From contig NMRA01000246.1 in assembly GCA_002633005.1 (NCBI GenBank), positions 26,304 to 77,239 on the forward strand: a stretch of DNA of 50,936 nt, read 5' to 3'. Each line of letters opens with the position of its first letter. The stretch's first letter is position 1. The position numbers were made by a program, and so were the translations under genes. The notes under the pieces are model-generated. The model was not told the DNA's origin and did no database searches. It saw nothing but the letters and a program-made list of their open reading frames with translations. This DNA is from Phoronis australis. Lineage: Eukaryota; Phoronida; Phoronidae. Of this stretch, positions 1 to 9,539 are shown one piece after another.

Positions 1-18
1 TCTCTCTCTCTCTCTCTC
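1..18. repeat. (TC)n simple repeat at window edge
   Basis: The window opens inside an uninterrupted TC dinucleotide run. Its true length is unknown because it is cut by the window edge. Confidence 0.95.
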
Positions 19-94
19 ACGGTATGCAGATGAAACGTTCACAATGTACATTGTACAGCCGTGGCTCTGGTGATCTGGGAATTTTCCGTATACA

Positions 95-780
95 CATCAG
101 CAGCATGACGTCTGTAGTAACATCCCATATCGAAGTGGACACTTGTAACAGCCTCCCATTCCTTGATATGCTGGTGACCAGCACCAGTCCTATTACAAGA
201 AGGCTCATACTGGACAGTACATTGATTACAATTCCAGCCACAAAAAGGCGTTATGGGACCTGTTATCAAGGCCCTAGCAAAATATCAAAGTGATATACGT
301 AGTGGAACAACACTCCAAGCTGAGAGGGACAACCTGGTTCAAACATTCAAAATAAATGGTTACCCAGAACAATTCATCGAATCAACTATGACGACACAAA
401 AAGGGAAGATTTTACACAACAAACGGTGTGGCTTCCATACATATCTGGAATCTTTGAAAAATATAGGGCGCATATGCAAGAAATTGAAGAAAAGAATGGT
501 GTACTGCAGCTCAGACACCCTGGGTGGAGGACTCACCAAAAACAGAAATGAGGAAAAAGAAGACCATCTACCAAATCCCTTGTAAATGCCCTAAACCCTA
601 CATCGGTGAAGGTCAATGGAACTAGGACTGCCGAATTACAAAAGACTATCTGTAAGGAAGACAATAGCTTACCAGCTGCAGCAGACCACGTGTTGTCAAA
701 ACACCATGAGTATGCCAGATACTCGCACTCGTTCTGCGAAGAATGTTGTAACACCTGAAGAGAAACGGAGAAATGAAACG
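95..780 (+). mobile_element. Broken Penelope-like retroelement (RT C-terminal part and GIY-YIG remnant)
   Basis: Plus-strand frames carry pieces in the order expected for the 3' half of a Penelope-like element. The peptide SLPFLDMLVT (150-179) matches the core-RT block usually read as LPFLDxLV. NGYPEQFI follows near 352-375, then an ICKK basic stretch near 470-495. IYQIPC and PYIGE (about 559-612) match the lead-in and the YIG of the GIY-YIG nuclease domain. A histidine-rich piece (DHVLSKHHE, about 687-713) follows. The pieces lie in different frames with stops between them, so at least three frameshifts are present and no protein can be made. The 5' end is not visible; the 3' end is uncertain. 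The family call rests on recalled motif patterns, not on a search. Confidence 0.7.
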
Positions 781-1845
781 TCTTGCTAATGGAACTGAGC
801 TAGATTTTGATGTAAATGGACTAAGAGATTTTAGAAACGATGATGTTTGTTTTTGGGAGGCCAATTTACCTATTTTTCTGACATGGAGATTAGGCATTGG
901 CTTATTTCACGTCGACTTTGGTTAGCATCAACATACAGCCTGCGTCAGCCATTTTCAAGTCGCCCAGCAATGAAACAGCTGATGACGTAGTCGCATCGAT
1001 GTCAATTAGCTTTATAGCCGTAAAATTGGAATTTCAGGTCTGGTTAAATTCAATAACTTCAAGGAGTCAATCCTATTTACCCAAGTATAAACCCTGGAAT
1101 CCGTTTTTTCGGCGATAAACCCGATTGTGTCCGTTTAAGCTTGTATAATCAAGAGCCTCAAAATTATGATAGAAGAGACAAGCTCGGATTTGGGTAAGGC
1201 TCTCGTTGTCCAAGCTAATACTATTATATATGTAAGATGTCCACTATAACGTCATACTTCATAATGACGAATATTGTATCAAATGAGCTTGGTTAGCTAT
1301 AAGCATTAAAATCGACCTTCGATATCGCTGAAACGACTTACGTGATGCGACGGACATCCGTTGAGGTGGTCTCAGCACAAAAATGGCTAGTTCATGATCA
1401 CCATCTCGTTAAAAAATAGAAGGACGTGTCTTGATGGCTAGAGTGTTTGTTCTAGTTGGAAGGACTTAAAGATATCGGCTAACTCCTAAGGTGTGCATGT
1501 GCGGTAGAATGGTGCTATCTTTCGTAGCACTGTGAAAGAGCGTACCAATGGCCCAGTTCTACTAAACTTAGGGAGAGAGTACGTTAACGTGAATGTACAT
1601 AATTTCATATTTTTATTATTCGCTTGCTGTTGTATACTCGTTTACAATATTCTCCATATAACGTTGAAATAATTTTTAGTTAGCACTTTCTTTTTTCAAA
1701 CTGTATTTATTAATGAAATTACAATTTTGTCGGTTCCTCGCACTCTCCGCAAAAATGTTGAATCTCCCAGTTACCGAAGAGCAGACGAAACGATTACACT
1801 TTGCCGGCAACGACATTTGTAACGTTGGTAGGTCTTTGATTTGAT
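781..1845. other. Gene-free stretch with one old repeat fragment
   Basis: No convincing coding signal. Positions about 901-965 (TATTTCACGTCGACTTTGG onward, ending in GTCAGCCATTTTCA) resemble 3040-3090, so a fragment of the same dispersed repeat is present. The remainder is AT-rich and featureless to the eye. Confidence 0.5.
901..965 (+). repeat. Dispersed repeat fragment, copy 1 (mate at 3040-3090)
   Basis: TTATTTCACG, GACTTTGGTTAGC and GCGTCAGCCATTTTCA match, in order and with small gaps, the text at 3040-3090 (ATTTCACGCCGGCTTTGG, GCGTCGGCCATTTTCA). The two copies share orientation. The family is unknown. Confidence 0.55.
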
Positions 1846-2011
1846 ATGGCCGCCTTATTTCTTCTCTGTTTTTTGGCTTTCAAACTTGCCAAATCGATTC
1901 TCTTAATTGCGAAAAAAACAGGGAAAAGACAACCGAACTCACGGCCCACCTCCTTGGTCGTCCTGCAAGTCAGCGCTTGCTGTATGTTCAGATCGAGTCA
2001 AGCTTCTTGTG

Positions 2012-2110
2012 TCGTGGGTCGAGGGGGTCGGGGGTCGAGGGAGTCGTGAGTCGATGGGGTCGTGGGGGTCGTGAGGTGTGGGGGTCGAGGAGGTTTTAGA
2101 ACAATCCCTT
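2012..2110 (+). repeat. GGGTCGAGG minisatellite ending in TTTTAGAACA (copy A)
   Basis: This is a degenerate G-rich tandem array of units like GGGTCGAGGGGGTCGTG. It runs directly into GGTTTTAGAACAATCCC at 2092-2108. The same array and junction recur at 7975-8090 on this strand and at 3670-3727 on the other strand. The constant TTTTAGAACA edge indicates one repeat family with a fixed end, not independent simple repeats. Confidence 0.8.
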
Positions 2111-3287
2111 ACTGACCTGACTTTTTAGAAAAATAATTTTGACTTATACTACTTAGTGTTTTTAAAATATGCCCCTTTTTTCAAATAAGAAGTAGTGTCT
2201 GACTGCTGTGATGAACTGAGACCTGCTTGACATTACGACTAGCTTGGCCTAGTCAACTCATTGAACGTGGACTCAAGCACGTACGGAACTGTCGGTTCTT
2301 TCTAACCTCAAAACGTATTTCTAGTTAGTGTAAGGAACACTTTGAGATCAGTCCTATAACGGTAAGCGGCCTAAGTCGAAAGATATTTTAGACAGAATGC
2401 CGTTAATATTGCGCTTTCAATCATAAAAATGAAGTCCCAATCACAATGCGTTGGAGGAAAAACGAATGACGCTATAGCGGAGAGGTAATCATATGTCTAT
2501 CAATCTAATTGTCCAGCTGTTTAACACAATGCGCTCTCTCAAATTAATTTCCCGTTTTAGTTCACTTTCCTCCATAGCAGTCGATAAATACCAATCGATA
2601 TCTTTTCACCAGCGCATACGCACGAATCGCTGAATTATAACTTGAAGGCTTCTAGGATGTTTTAAATACACACAGTGTAAATTATTAACTCGTTTATAGG
2701 CGACGATCTCTCATTGAACTGCTTAAATTGTGGTATAAAGCTGAGGACTACAGTTCACTAGCTTCCGTGGGTGCGTGTGGTAAGTATAGTCTATAATGTG
2801 ATGAAATAATGGCACTGCAAAAGTTCTAATACATTGGTATTCAGCTTCTTTCAAGACTTGTTTTGGGTCCCGGCTTAAGCTCTGTCGGCTGCCGCTGGAT
2901 ACGATTCTGTATCAATCTAGAACTATATAATTGGTGACATGAATTCGCTTTGAAAATTGTAATAAACAAGCGGAAGTTTGGTGCACGTTATATAGTATTT
3001 TCTTGTAACATTCAGCTAAAAACCCTCACTACTTTCATGTATTTCACGCCGGCTTTGGTCAGCCCGCGTCGGCCATTTTCACCGCGCCTAACTACGGGAC
3101 ATCTCGATTTGAATTGATTTTGACTTGCACACTTTTTATGAAACGGCGATTTGTAATGGCGTCATAAAAACGGATTTGGACGTTTTATAGCCCTAGTCAA
3201 AACTATAACTGCATTCAATTTCAAATTTCCTGTAAATGTTAATGTTGACTAACAAAGTAGTGAATTTAAGTTTTCGAGCTGTTTCAA
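2111..3287. other. Gene-free stretch
   Basis: No gene seen. The only recognisable item is the repeat fragment at 3040-3090 shared with 901-965. Stops are frequent in all frames. Confidence 0.5.
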
Positions 3288-3289
3288 AT

Positions 3290-3735
3290 GAAAGAGTATA
3301 GGAAGGATTGTGACATTTCTAAAAACAGTTATATGATTGTACTCGATGGACGAGGTGTAAATGTGGTCTGTTGTACGGACAAATCGGTGCTTAATTCATG
3401 TTCAAGAAATGCGAATCCCAGAAAATTGTGGTTGTGCCTTTTCGGAGTGTATCTTTCTACTGTCCCCGACTTTTGTTTACGTTGTCGTGCTGTATTCACA
3501 CAGTGTGGATAACGCACCGGTTAGATCGGCCAGATGTGTGTTTATCGCACATGTATGTGCTTCAAGCACGCGGTTATTAAACATTATTGTAGTATAAACG
3601 AAATAGTTGCTGTTACGCTACTTGCATGACAAAGCTAAAAATCGTTCATAGTCCGCCATTTTCTTTCTTTGGGATTGTTCTAAAACATCCCTTCGACCAT
3701 CCCCACCAAACCCCTCGACCCAAGACGTGTGGCAA
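3290..3735 (-). repeat. Dispersed repeat with minisatellite edge (copy B of the GTCGAGG family)
   Basis: On the minus strand this begins with a short GTCGAGG array (3676-3727) and TTTTAGAACAATCCC. It continues through AATGGCGGACTATGAACG, TCATGCAAGTAGCGTAACAG and a body ending near ACAACAGACCACATT. The body matches 12838-13135 over roughly 300 bp with clear divergence. Open frames inside it (3288-3597) translate to similar peptides in both copies only because the DNA is homologous. There are no recognisable domains. Confidence 0.75.
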
Positions 3736-4093
3736 TAAAGGTACGTTTAAGCTTTTTACGTATTTCATAATCTTATTGCGTCGCTGAGTGACTTTCCTCG
3801 AAGACTTTACTGCCGTCATGGAACAGAGAGTTCGATGACGATTGGCTTCGCAGATTTTTGCGAAAACAAAAGCAAAAGAAAAGCACATTCACGTAAGAAA
3901 ATCGAAGACTTTTATGGAAAAAGCTCCAAACAACTGTTGAAGTGTTGCCTGAGATAAGATTAGTGTAATTCTCAGTTGAACGTTGGGCATTTTATCATGA
4001 TTCATGTCAATTGTAATTATTCAGTGTCACTGAGGTATGGGAATGTCGTTAAAGACGCTTAATGTATTTTACAACTTTTGAAAAATAATCTTG
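3736..4093. other. Gene-free stretch
   Basis: No gene or clear repeat. A 15-base string TCGAAGACTTTACTG near 3799 also occurs inside the repeat at 24552, which may be a tiny fragment of that family. Confidence 0.4.
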
Positions 4094-4167
4094 CATGGGC
4101 GGCGTACCATTCATGTAGGGGGCTAGGGGCTATAGCCTCCTCTTATTTCAGTGCTGCACAGCCCATG
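4094..4167 (+). mobile_element. CCGCCCATG hairpin element (single copy)
   Basis: The 74-bp element starts CATGGGCGGCG and ends GTGCTGCACAGCCCATG, so its ends are inverted repeats. The middle (GGGGGCTAGGGGCTATAGCC) is a G/C-rich palindrome. It is the same family as the four copies at 20494-20809 and the inverted copy at 26403-26472. This looks like a very small non-autonomous foldback or MITE-type element. Confidence 0.75.
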
Positions 4168-4222
4168 TCTTGGTGTAATAAATTCGAATTTTGAGCTTTG
4201 TTGCATGAGACATTGTTACAGC

Positions 4223-4720
4223 GCACCCCGGCCAACCCGCGATCGAGAACGCCCGGAAGGCGATCGAGAACGAGACCTTACACCAAAAATGTCAGACGAC
4301 AGTGAAGTACCCGGTGAGTTTAAGTGTCATTTTCTTCTTAAATAGAGACTACTTTGGTTCCAATGCGACACACCGAAGAGCGCCAGAGCTTAGCCTTTGT
4401 TGTGGTTCTGAAATAATACTTGGCTTTTGCTATTTTTTGAAATAGAGACCGCAGAATGCAATGGCTTTCGGTAAAATGACTTGCGTCTCGTAAAGTCTTC
4501 AATTTCTACTTGTTATTAGCAATTCCTGGGTTCTTCAGTTGTCACGTGTGACGTTTATAGTTAAATCTTCCCTGGTGACATCTTTTTTAGTTATAATTTG
4601 TGAAACAATTCGAGCCATCTACCGATACAAGCAGGTCCTTGTGTGAGACGGCGATCGGGAACGAAGCTGTTAATTCTCCATGGCGGTCGTGAACGCAAAA
4701 AATGCGATCGTGAACGCACA
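4223..4720 (+). repeat. Left arm of inverted duplication with GCGATCGnGAACG motifs
   Basis: Five copies of a 14-base motif, consensus GCGATCG(A/T/G)GAACG(C/A), lie at 4239, 4260, 4651, 4683 and 4704, all in plus orientation. The first two sit in a 55-bp block (4223-4277) that matches the reverse complement of 7437-7491 at 52 of 55 positions. The start-to-start spacings are 21, 391, 32 and 21. The right arm has 21, 388 and 32, so the arms are collinear. Between motifs the arms are too diverged to align by eye. A transposon-like inverted repeat and a duplicated promoter/first exon are both possible. Confidence 0.75.
4289..4313 (+). CDS. Possible short first coding exon (unassigned)
   Basis: An ATG at 4289 opens eight codons (MSDDSEVP) and one extra base, followed by a good splice donor GGTGAGTTT with GT at 4314-4315. 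This sits 12 bases beyond the shared 55-bp block. A donor GTGAGTAAA also follows the block on the mirror arm (minus strand, exon end at 7411), but no ATG is evident there. The frame is also open upstream of the ATG. If this is a first exon it leaves a phase-1 junction. In principle that could join the acceptor at 15450 and read in frame into the 82-residue protein, but there is no direct evidence for this join. Confidence 0.2.
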
Positions 4721-6340
4721 TTTTTTTATGTGCATTTTCCTGAATAATTACGGTGTTATATCAGTAATTTTAGAATAATACGGCCATGAATTAGTTGACA
4801 GGTCATTTCTTTGTTATATTTTCACCGTTTTTTATGATTTCTGTGTGAGATTTAGCATCACAAATATGATTAAATGCGTTTGATTTTTCAGTTGAACTGT
4901 AGCCGCATGAGGAGTCCTTCAGAGTGTTAACATACACGCCTTCAAAAAAGAGTACCGGTAGCACAACTGCTGCATTTGACAAAGGGCTGTGTATGCATAT
5001 ATGTTGTGGAGCTTCCTTCAGGAAGAAACCTTTTTTGTATAACCACATGACAATAAAACACAGTGTCACTCACTAGCTGCACGCAAGACCTTTACCAGCC
5101 CCGTGTTGCATGGAGCAAGATTTTTTACCGCTTAAGAAAACACGATATTAAGCATAGTGCTCAGGAACCAAGTTGTTTCAGTGCCATATCTGCGATCAAT
5201 GTTTCACAGAAAGATTAAGCCTGAGGACACTCCTTGTTGTAAGTTGTGAATTTGTCATGCAAAGAGTATGCCTCCTTCCACAGACATGAGAATCAGAATC
5301 ACCATGAATAAAATTATTCAGTCCAGTAGTGAAAGTTGTTAAGTGACGAAACTTTATTCAGATTTACAGAGTTTATGGTTAGTAGTTGTCAGATGCGATA
5401 GCATTTTGACGTTTTTTTTTTGAACCTGTTTCCTATTAATTTTGTGTTATTTCAGCAGCATCTTTAACAGAACCAGTGCATTTTTGTTGTGTTTGGGTAC
5501 ATTTAAATGGCCACTCTATGCGTCATTGCGTGATTCTTACATACAACTGTTATGACCAATTAGTATTTTAAAAGAAAACTATATGTCTGCCATAACTGTA
5601 GAAACTGTTTTCATATTGTTGTTAATTCCCTGTGAGAGAATTCTATGCTATGAACAGGTCCGAAATAGATTGTCTATGATTCAGTGATGATTTAGTCTAA
5701 TACACTCCATAAATAATTTGCAGGAAATGTACACTGGATGTGTTATGTTGATTTCCCTAAAGCAATGTTTTATATCTTTTTCCGTATGACCAATTTTGAG
5801 GTATGTGTGATAAAAGATTAATAATATTATAGAAATCCTTTAATATTGTTGTTGATTTCCTGTGTAATCACTTCATTGTGTCTTGAAGTGATGTTAAAGA
5901 CAACGTTTTAACTACGTTTTTGAGAAAATCACAATATAGTAGGTGTATTATATGTCGTCTCACTCTTTTTCAATGTCACAAACTGGAGATCATGAACTGC
6001 GGAAGATGCACTCAGTACCAATACTACAAAACAGAAGAGTCAAACATATGTTGTATATTCAAGCCACACAAGTGCCACAAGTCATTTTTTCATCTCTGTA
6101 TCGATAATATCAGTAAAACATCCGACAAAATATCACCCGTTTTATCAGCAAAACAGTTAGCTCTATTTCTGGCATTTTTTTTAAATCTCACACGTTCATG
6201 AGCGGTAATCTTTGAATCACCTCACGAAAGGTGTTGCCGCACTCTTCTCGCTCCCGACAGGCACGCTCATCATCATTCTTTAACTTCATTGGCGTATTTT
6301 TTTTTGCTGTCACAATCTTGCAAGAAGATTCGGCACTCGT
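4721..6340. other. Spacer between the inverted arms; no gene seen
   Basis: AT-rich DNA with no recognisable coding region. Open frames at 4803-5069 (minus) and 5920-6201 (plus) have no family resemblance and no splice-site or polyadenylation context that would support them. Confidence 0.5.
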
Positions 6341-6346
6341 TTTCCA

Positions 6347-6655
6347 GGGACGGATCCAGGATTTTGAGTTAGGAGGGGGGCAGAACACAGGAATAGTCAG
6401 AATTTGGCAACATGCGCGCGCCCAGCCTAAAATGTAGGGATGCAGGGGCCTCGAATTTTTGGGTTTGTGGACATTATTATTAAAAAGGTACATGGGGTTT
6501 GTTCAAGGCCTATGGATTGCGCATTAACCCCTCGAGCCCACTTGGGTGCGCGCATATGCTAGTCGGCAATTCGCACCCCGGACTGCCAAATGGTATCTGG
6601 GATAACTTTAGGGGCCATGGCCCCTTTGACACCCCCCTTCTAAATCCTCCACTGC
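6347..6655 (+). mobile_element. MITE-like element, about 310 bp
   Basis: The left end reads GGATCCAGGATTTTGAG followed by GGAGGGGGG. The right end reads CCCCCCTTCTAAATCCTCC, so the ends form an imperfect inverted repeat (GGAGGATTT...GGGGGG). The interior has no coding capacity. Ends of this type are typical of short non-autonomous DNA transposons. Target-site duplication was not resolved. Confidence 0.6.
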
Positions 6656-7015
6656 TTTCATCTGCATCAACAATTTGTTTACTCCTGGCTTACACGCCAC
6701 ATGGGACAATTGCTGGGTGAGTCTTAGTTTAGAAACCCTTGTTCCACTTGGTTTCGTCTAAAAGTATATGTCTTTATGTGCTTTCGTGTTTCCTGAAATG
6801 AAAATAAATTCATTTGTGAAAATATCTATAATTAAAATATGGCTTGATGTACATGTAGTCGCTCATTTTGATTTAATGGTAGTGCTATGGTATTTTTAAG
6901 TTTGGAAACGAAAGTAACAGTAATGACTCAAAATGTGATTAATTCATTGCGCCATATTTATTTTGTAACCCTTTCACGTTATATAAGTAAAAAGTTCATA
7001 ACTGTTCGGCACACT
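6656..7015. other. Gene-free stretch
   Basis: AT-rich, no gene or repeat recognised. Confidence 0.45.
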
Positions 7016-7020
7016 ACGAT

Positions 7021-7491
7021 GCGTTCTCGATCGCATAAACAAACAAAAATTTGCGTTTCCGATCGCTTATCTTTGCGTTTGCATCTTTCAACAGAAAAGT
7101 GTCGAAAAATAAGAAATTCTGGCAAAACTACGAAAAACAAGCGTTGTGTTATATTTTCACAAGTCACTTCTTCATAACTTTATGGTCAATCTATTGATTT
7201 AGTGCCAAAAATAACCGCAATTTGCCAAAATGACACACGAATCACCTTTGACTCAGGCGATGCCTCGTTCAACGTAACTTATCTCCAATAATTGGAACAG
7301 ACACCAGCCCAAACCTCTACCTGCCCTTCCTCGTTGTGTTACGCCTTGAACTCATGTCTCTGTTTTCACATTGGAAGTAAAAACAACGTGAAGTCATCAA
7401 ATTTACTCACCTTGCCTGGCTTCGCTTCTCGCAACCGGTTTCGTTCTCGATCGCTTTCCGGTCGTTCTCGATCGCGGGTTGGCCGGGGTGC
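7021..7491 (-). repeat. Right arm of inverted duplication with GCGATCGnGAACG motifs
   Basis: Four minus-strand motif copies lie at 7021-7034, 7053-7066, 7441-7454 and 7462-7475. They mirror the left arm with almost the same spacing (32, 388, 21). The 55-bp block 7437-7491 is the reverse complement of 4223-4277 with three mismatches. Reading the minus strand, a splice-donor-like GCAAG|GTGAGTAAA lies 26 bases past the block. The fifth left-arm motif has only a degenerate counterpart near 7000. Confidence 0.75.
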
Positions 7492-7599
7492 AGCGGACGA
7501 ACACGATAGTGTACTCTCTGATAACGCACAGCAGGGATCGTGCAGACAGAGCGCGTGGCAGCTCGCGTGCCAACTTTCCTGGCCAGCTGTAGTCGCGCT

Positions 7600-7760
7600 C
7601 TGTGCCCGGTTGCATGACACAATTCCAAACAGGGACTCAACTAAGTTCCGTAAATGTTTTGCAAATTTGTTTCGTTCTTTGCACACAGATGTAATATTTA
7701 TCTATCATTTTATCTTCATTACGATCTCTTCTTTGACTAATGACAATTTGTAATAATGAG
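7600..7760 (+). repeat. Diverged repeat, copy 1 (mate at 19450-19600)
   Basis: From GGACTCAACTAAGTTCC (near 7632) to GACTAATGACAATTT the text matches 19473-19592 in order (GGACTCAACTAACTTCC through GGCTAATAACATTTT), by eye about 70% identical, in the same orientation. This tract lies just outside the right GCGATCG arm. It also explains the 153-codon open frame at 7292-7753, which has no recognisable domains. Confidence 0.65.
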
Positions 7761-7974
7761 TATAAAAACTGTTTTGGTGCTTCGGAGGGCCGTCTGCCGT
7801 TTCTCTCAGAAAAGGTGCGTTCTTCCTGGTTCGATGATATACGTCTTGTTTATGGTGCGTTTAAAACGAGTGGCTGTCTGGTGCTAGTTGTGCCGGTTTG
7901 TACAGCTGTACAGACCTAACGAAGCCGAACGTGAGTCGATGACCTGACGGAGCCGAACCCGGCTTTGGGTCTAT

Positions 7975-8135
7975 TGGTTGTGGTTCGAGGGGGTCGTGGG
8001 TCGAGGGGGTTATGGGTCGAGGAGGTTGCGGGTCGAGGGGGTCGTGGGTCAAGGGGTGTGGGGAGCGAGCGGGTTTTAGAACACTCTTTTTTGTTGTAAA
8101 GCTAACCAATGACTGCTGAGGTTACATCAACCAGT
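7975..8135 (+). repeat. GGGTCGAGG minisatellite ending in TTTTAGAACA (copy C)
   Basis: About 100 bp of degenerate GGGTCGAGGGGGTCGTG units end in GGGTTTTAGAACACTC (8071-8086). The next 40 bases, GTTGTAAAGCTAACCAATG through GGTTACATCAACC, match the reverse complement of 12782-12821. This copy therefore links the minisatellite to the repeat found inside the retrotransposon at 12.8-13.1 kb. Confidence 0.75.
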
Positions 8136-9500
8136 GATAAGGCACGTACTACATAATTAACGATACTTGCGTGATATCTACACGCAGGGAACTAGAGTTG
8201 GCACTGAGAATTTCCAACTGTCTCCTCGACTGAATTTTGATCAAGACTTTTACATCAAATAAAGCCTAATTCCATTGCTTCATTTTCATTTTGTTACTAC
8301 GGTTCAATAAGCGAATCTCTTGGGGAACGGTTCCATACAGTCAGCGGCGATTCCTTGGCTTAATTATTCAATAAACTCAACAATTACACTGGTCATTCTT
8401 TATAAGCAGCCACCAGTGGCCCTAGGTGGATGCCAGGAGTAGTATGGCCAAGGATATTGCAACTATAATATCTTTGGTTTGGCCTCTGACATCCTTTCAA
8501 CTCCAGTGGTTGAACGGCTTTCGACAACCCATCATGGTATATGCCAGGAGTTTTTCAACAAGACATTTTTGGGTGTTACCGTGTTTTACTGAAAGAAGTT
8601 ACATTTTCGATTTCTGAGAAGTAGGCATTATCTGTAGTTTTTACCTATATCTGTAAAATAAAGTTTTAAAAATGAAAAGTTTACCTTGTAAAAGAACCCA
8701 ATCCATTACTCCGTGTTGCTAACCGCGTATAGTTTACATGTATTTGCCAATTGCCCGAAAATAACGGACTGTACCACTTTTTTGGCCATCAAGCCACGTC
8801 GTCTAAATGTCCCTCTTGTTGACACACAGCCTAATTGACATATTATTATACTATTGTAATTTCCCACTCGACTTAAAGAAAAAACTGGACGTTTCATGGG
8901 TTTTTGCGGCACCCACAATTTACCATTCAACTATAAATAACAACAGCAAAAAACGCTGCCGGCTACTTTTGGGTGTTACCTCTCCTGTTCGACAAAAACG
9001 CTGTCCGACGATACGTCTTTGGGTGTTGCATCGAAAATTTCACCCTTACGTTGTGGCTTAGACCCAGGTGTTCTCTTTTTATCCTGAAGTCCCCCTTTTC
9101 AATCGTGTTCTTTTATTCGTGAATGTTGACCCTGAAAACTATGCAACAGGTGTTCAAAATAACATTGTTTATTTTTATAAATAATGTTATTTTTTCTAAA
9201 GCCCACTTTCTTTAGTAACATACCAATCGTAAAATTGTGTTCCAATGTCTGTTGCTAACGGTAACATACACTACATGTATCAGGATCACTAACTTTTACT
9301 TTCTGAAGAAAATTATTTATTTCCAACTTTTAAGGAAAATCCTACACTGCAACCAATGTGATGAACTATCCACAATACATTTCAAAGCTACGTGTTAGAC
9401 GTTGCAAATTTTTATCTACCAAAAAACTGTTATCTTCAAAGTTCGTACACAAAATTACCTGAAACACAGATGTTGTGTGCTGCCTCTCCATGTTCTGTCA
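8136..9500. other. Gene-free stretch with a thrice-repeated short motif
   Basis: No gene is recognised. TTTTGGGTGTTACC occurs at 8567-8580 and 8967-8980, with a variant TTTGGGTGTTGCA at 9018-9030. An AT-rich hairpin (AATAACATTG...AATGTTATT) lies at about 9158-9191. The lower part may include the 3' untranslated tail of the minus-strand retroelement that ends near 9.5 kb. Confidence 0.45.
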
Positions 9501-9539
9501 TCAGCTAGATTGCATCCTCATTGATAATGTCGATGCCTA

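Noticed and set aside
3288-3597. Apparent conserved peptide shared with 12885-13076 (minus)
   Set aside because: Similarity is at the DNA level over the whole repeat, with stops and frameshifts. It does not indicate a conserved protein.
7292-7753. 153-codon plus frame and 106-codon minus frame
   Set aside because: Both lie across the GCGATCG arm and the diverged repeat; similarity to 4151-4345 is explained by the duplicated DNA.
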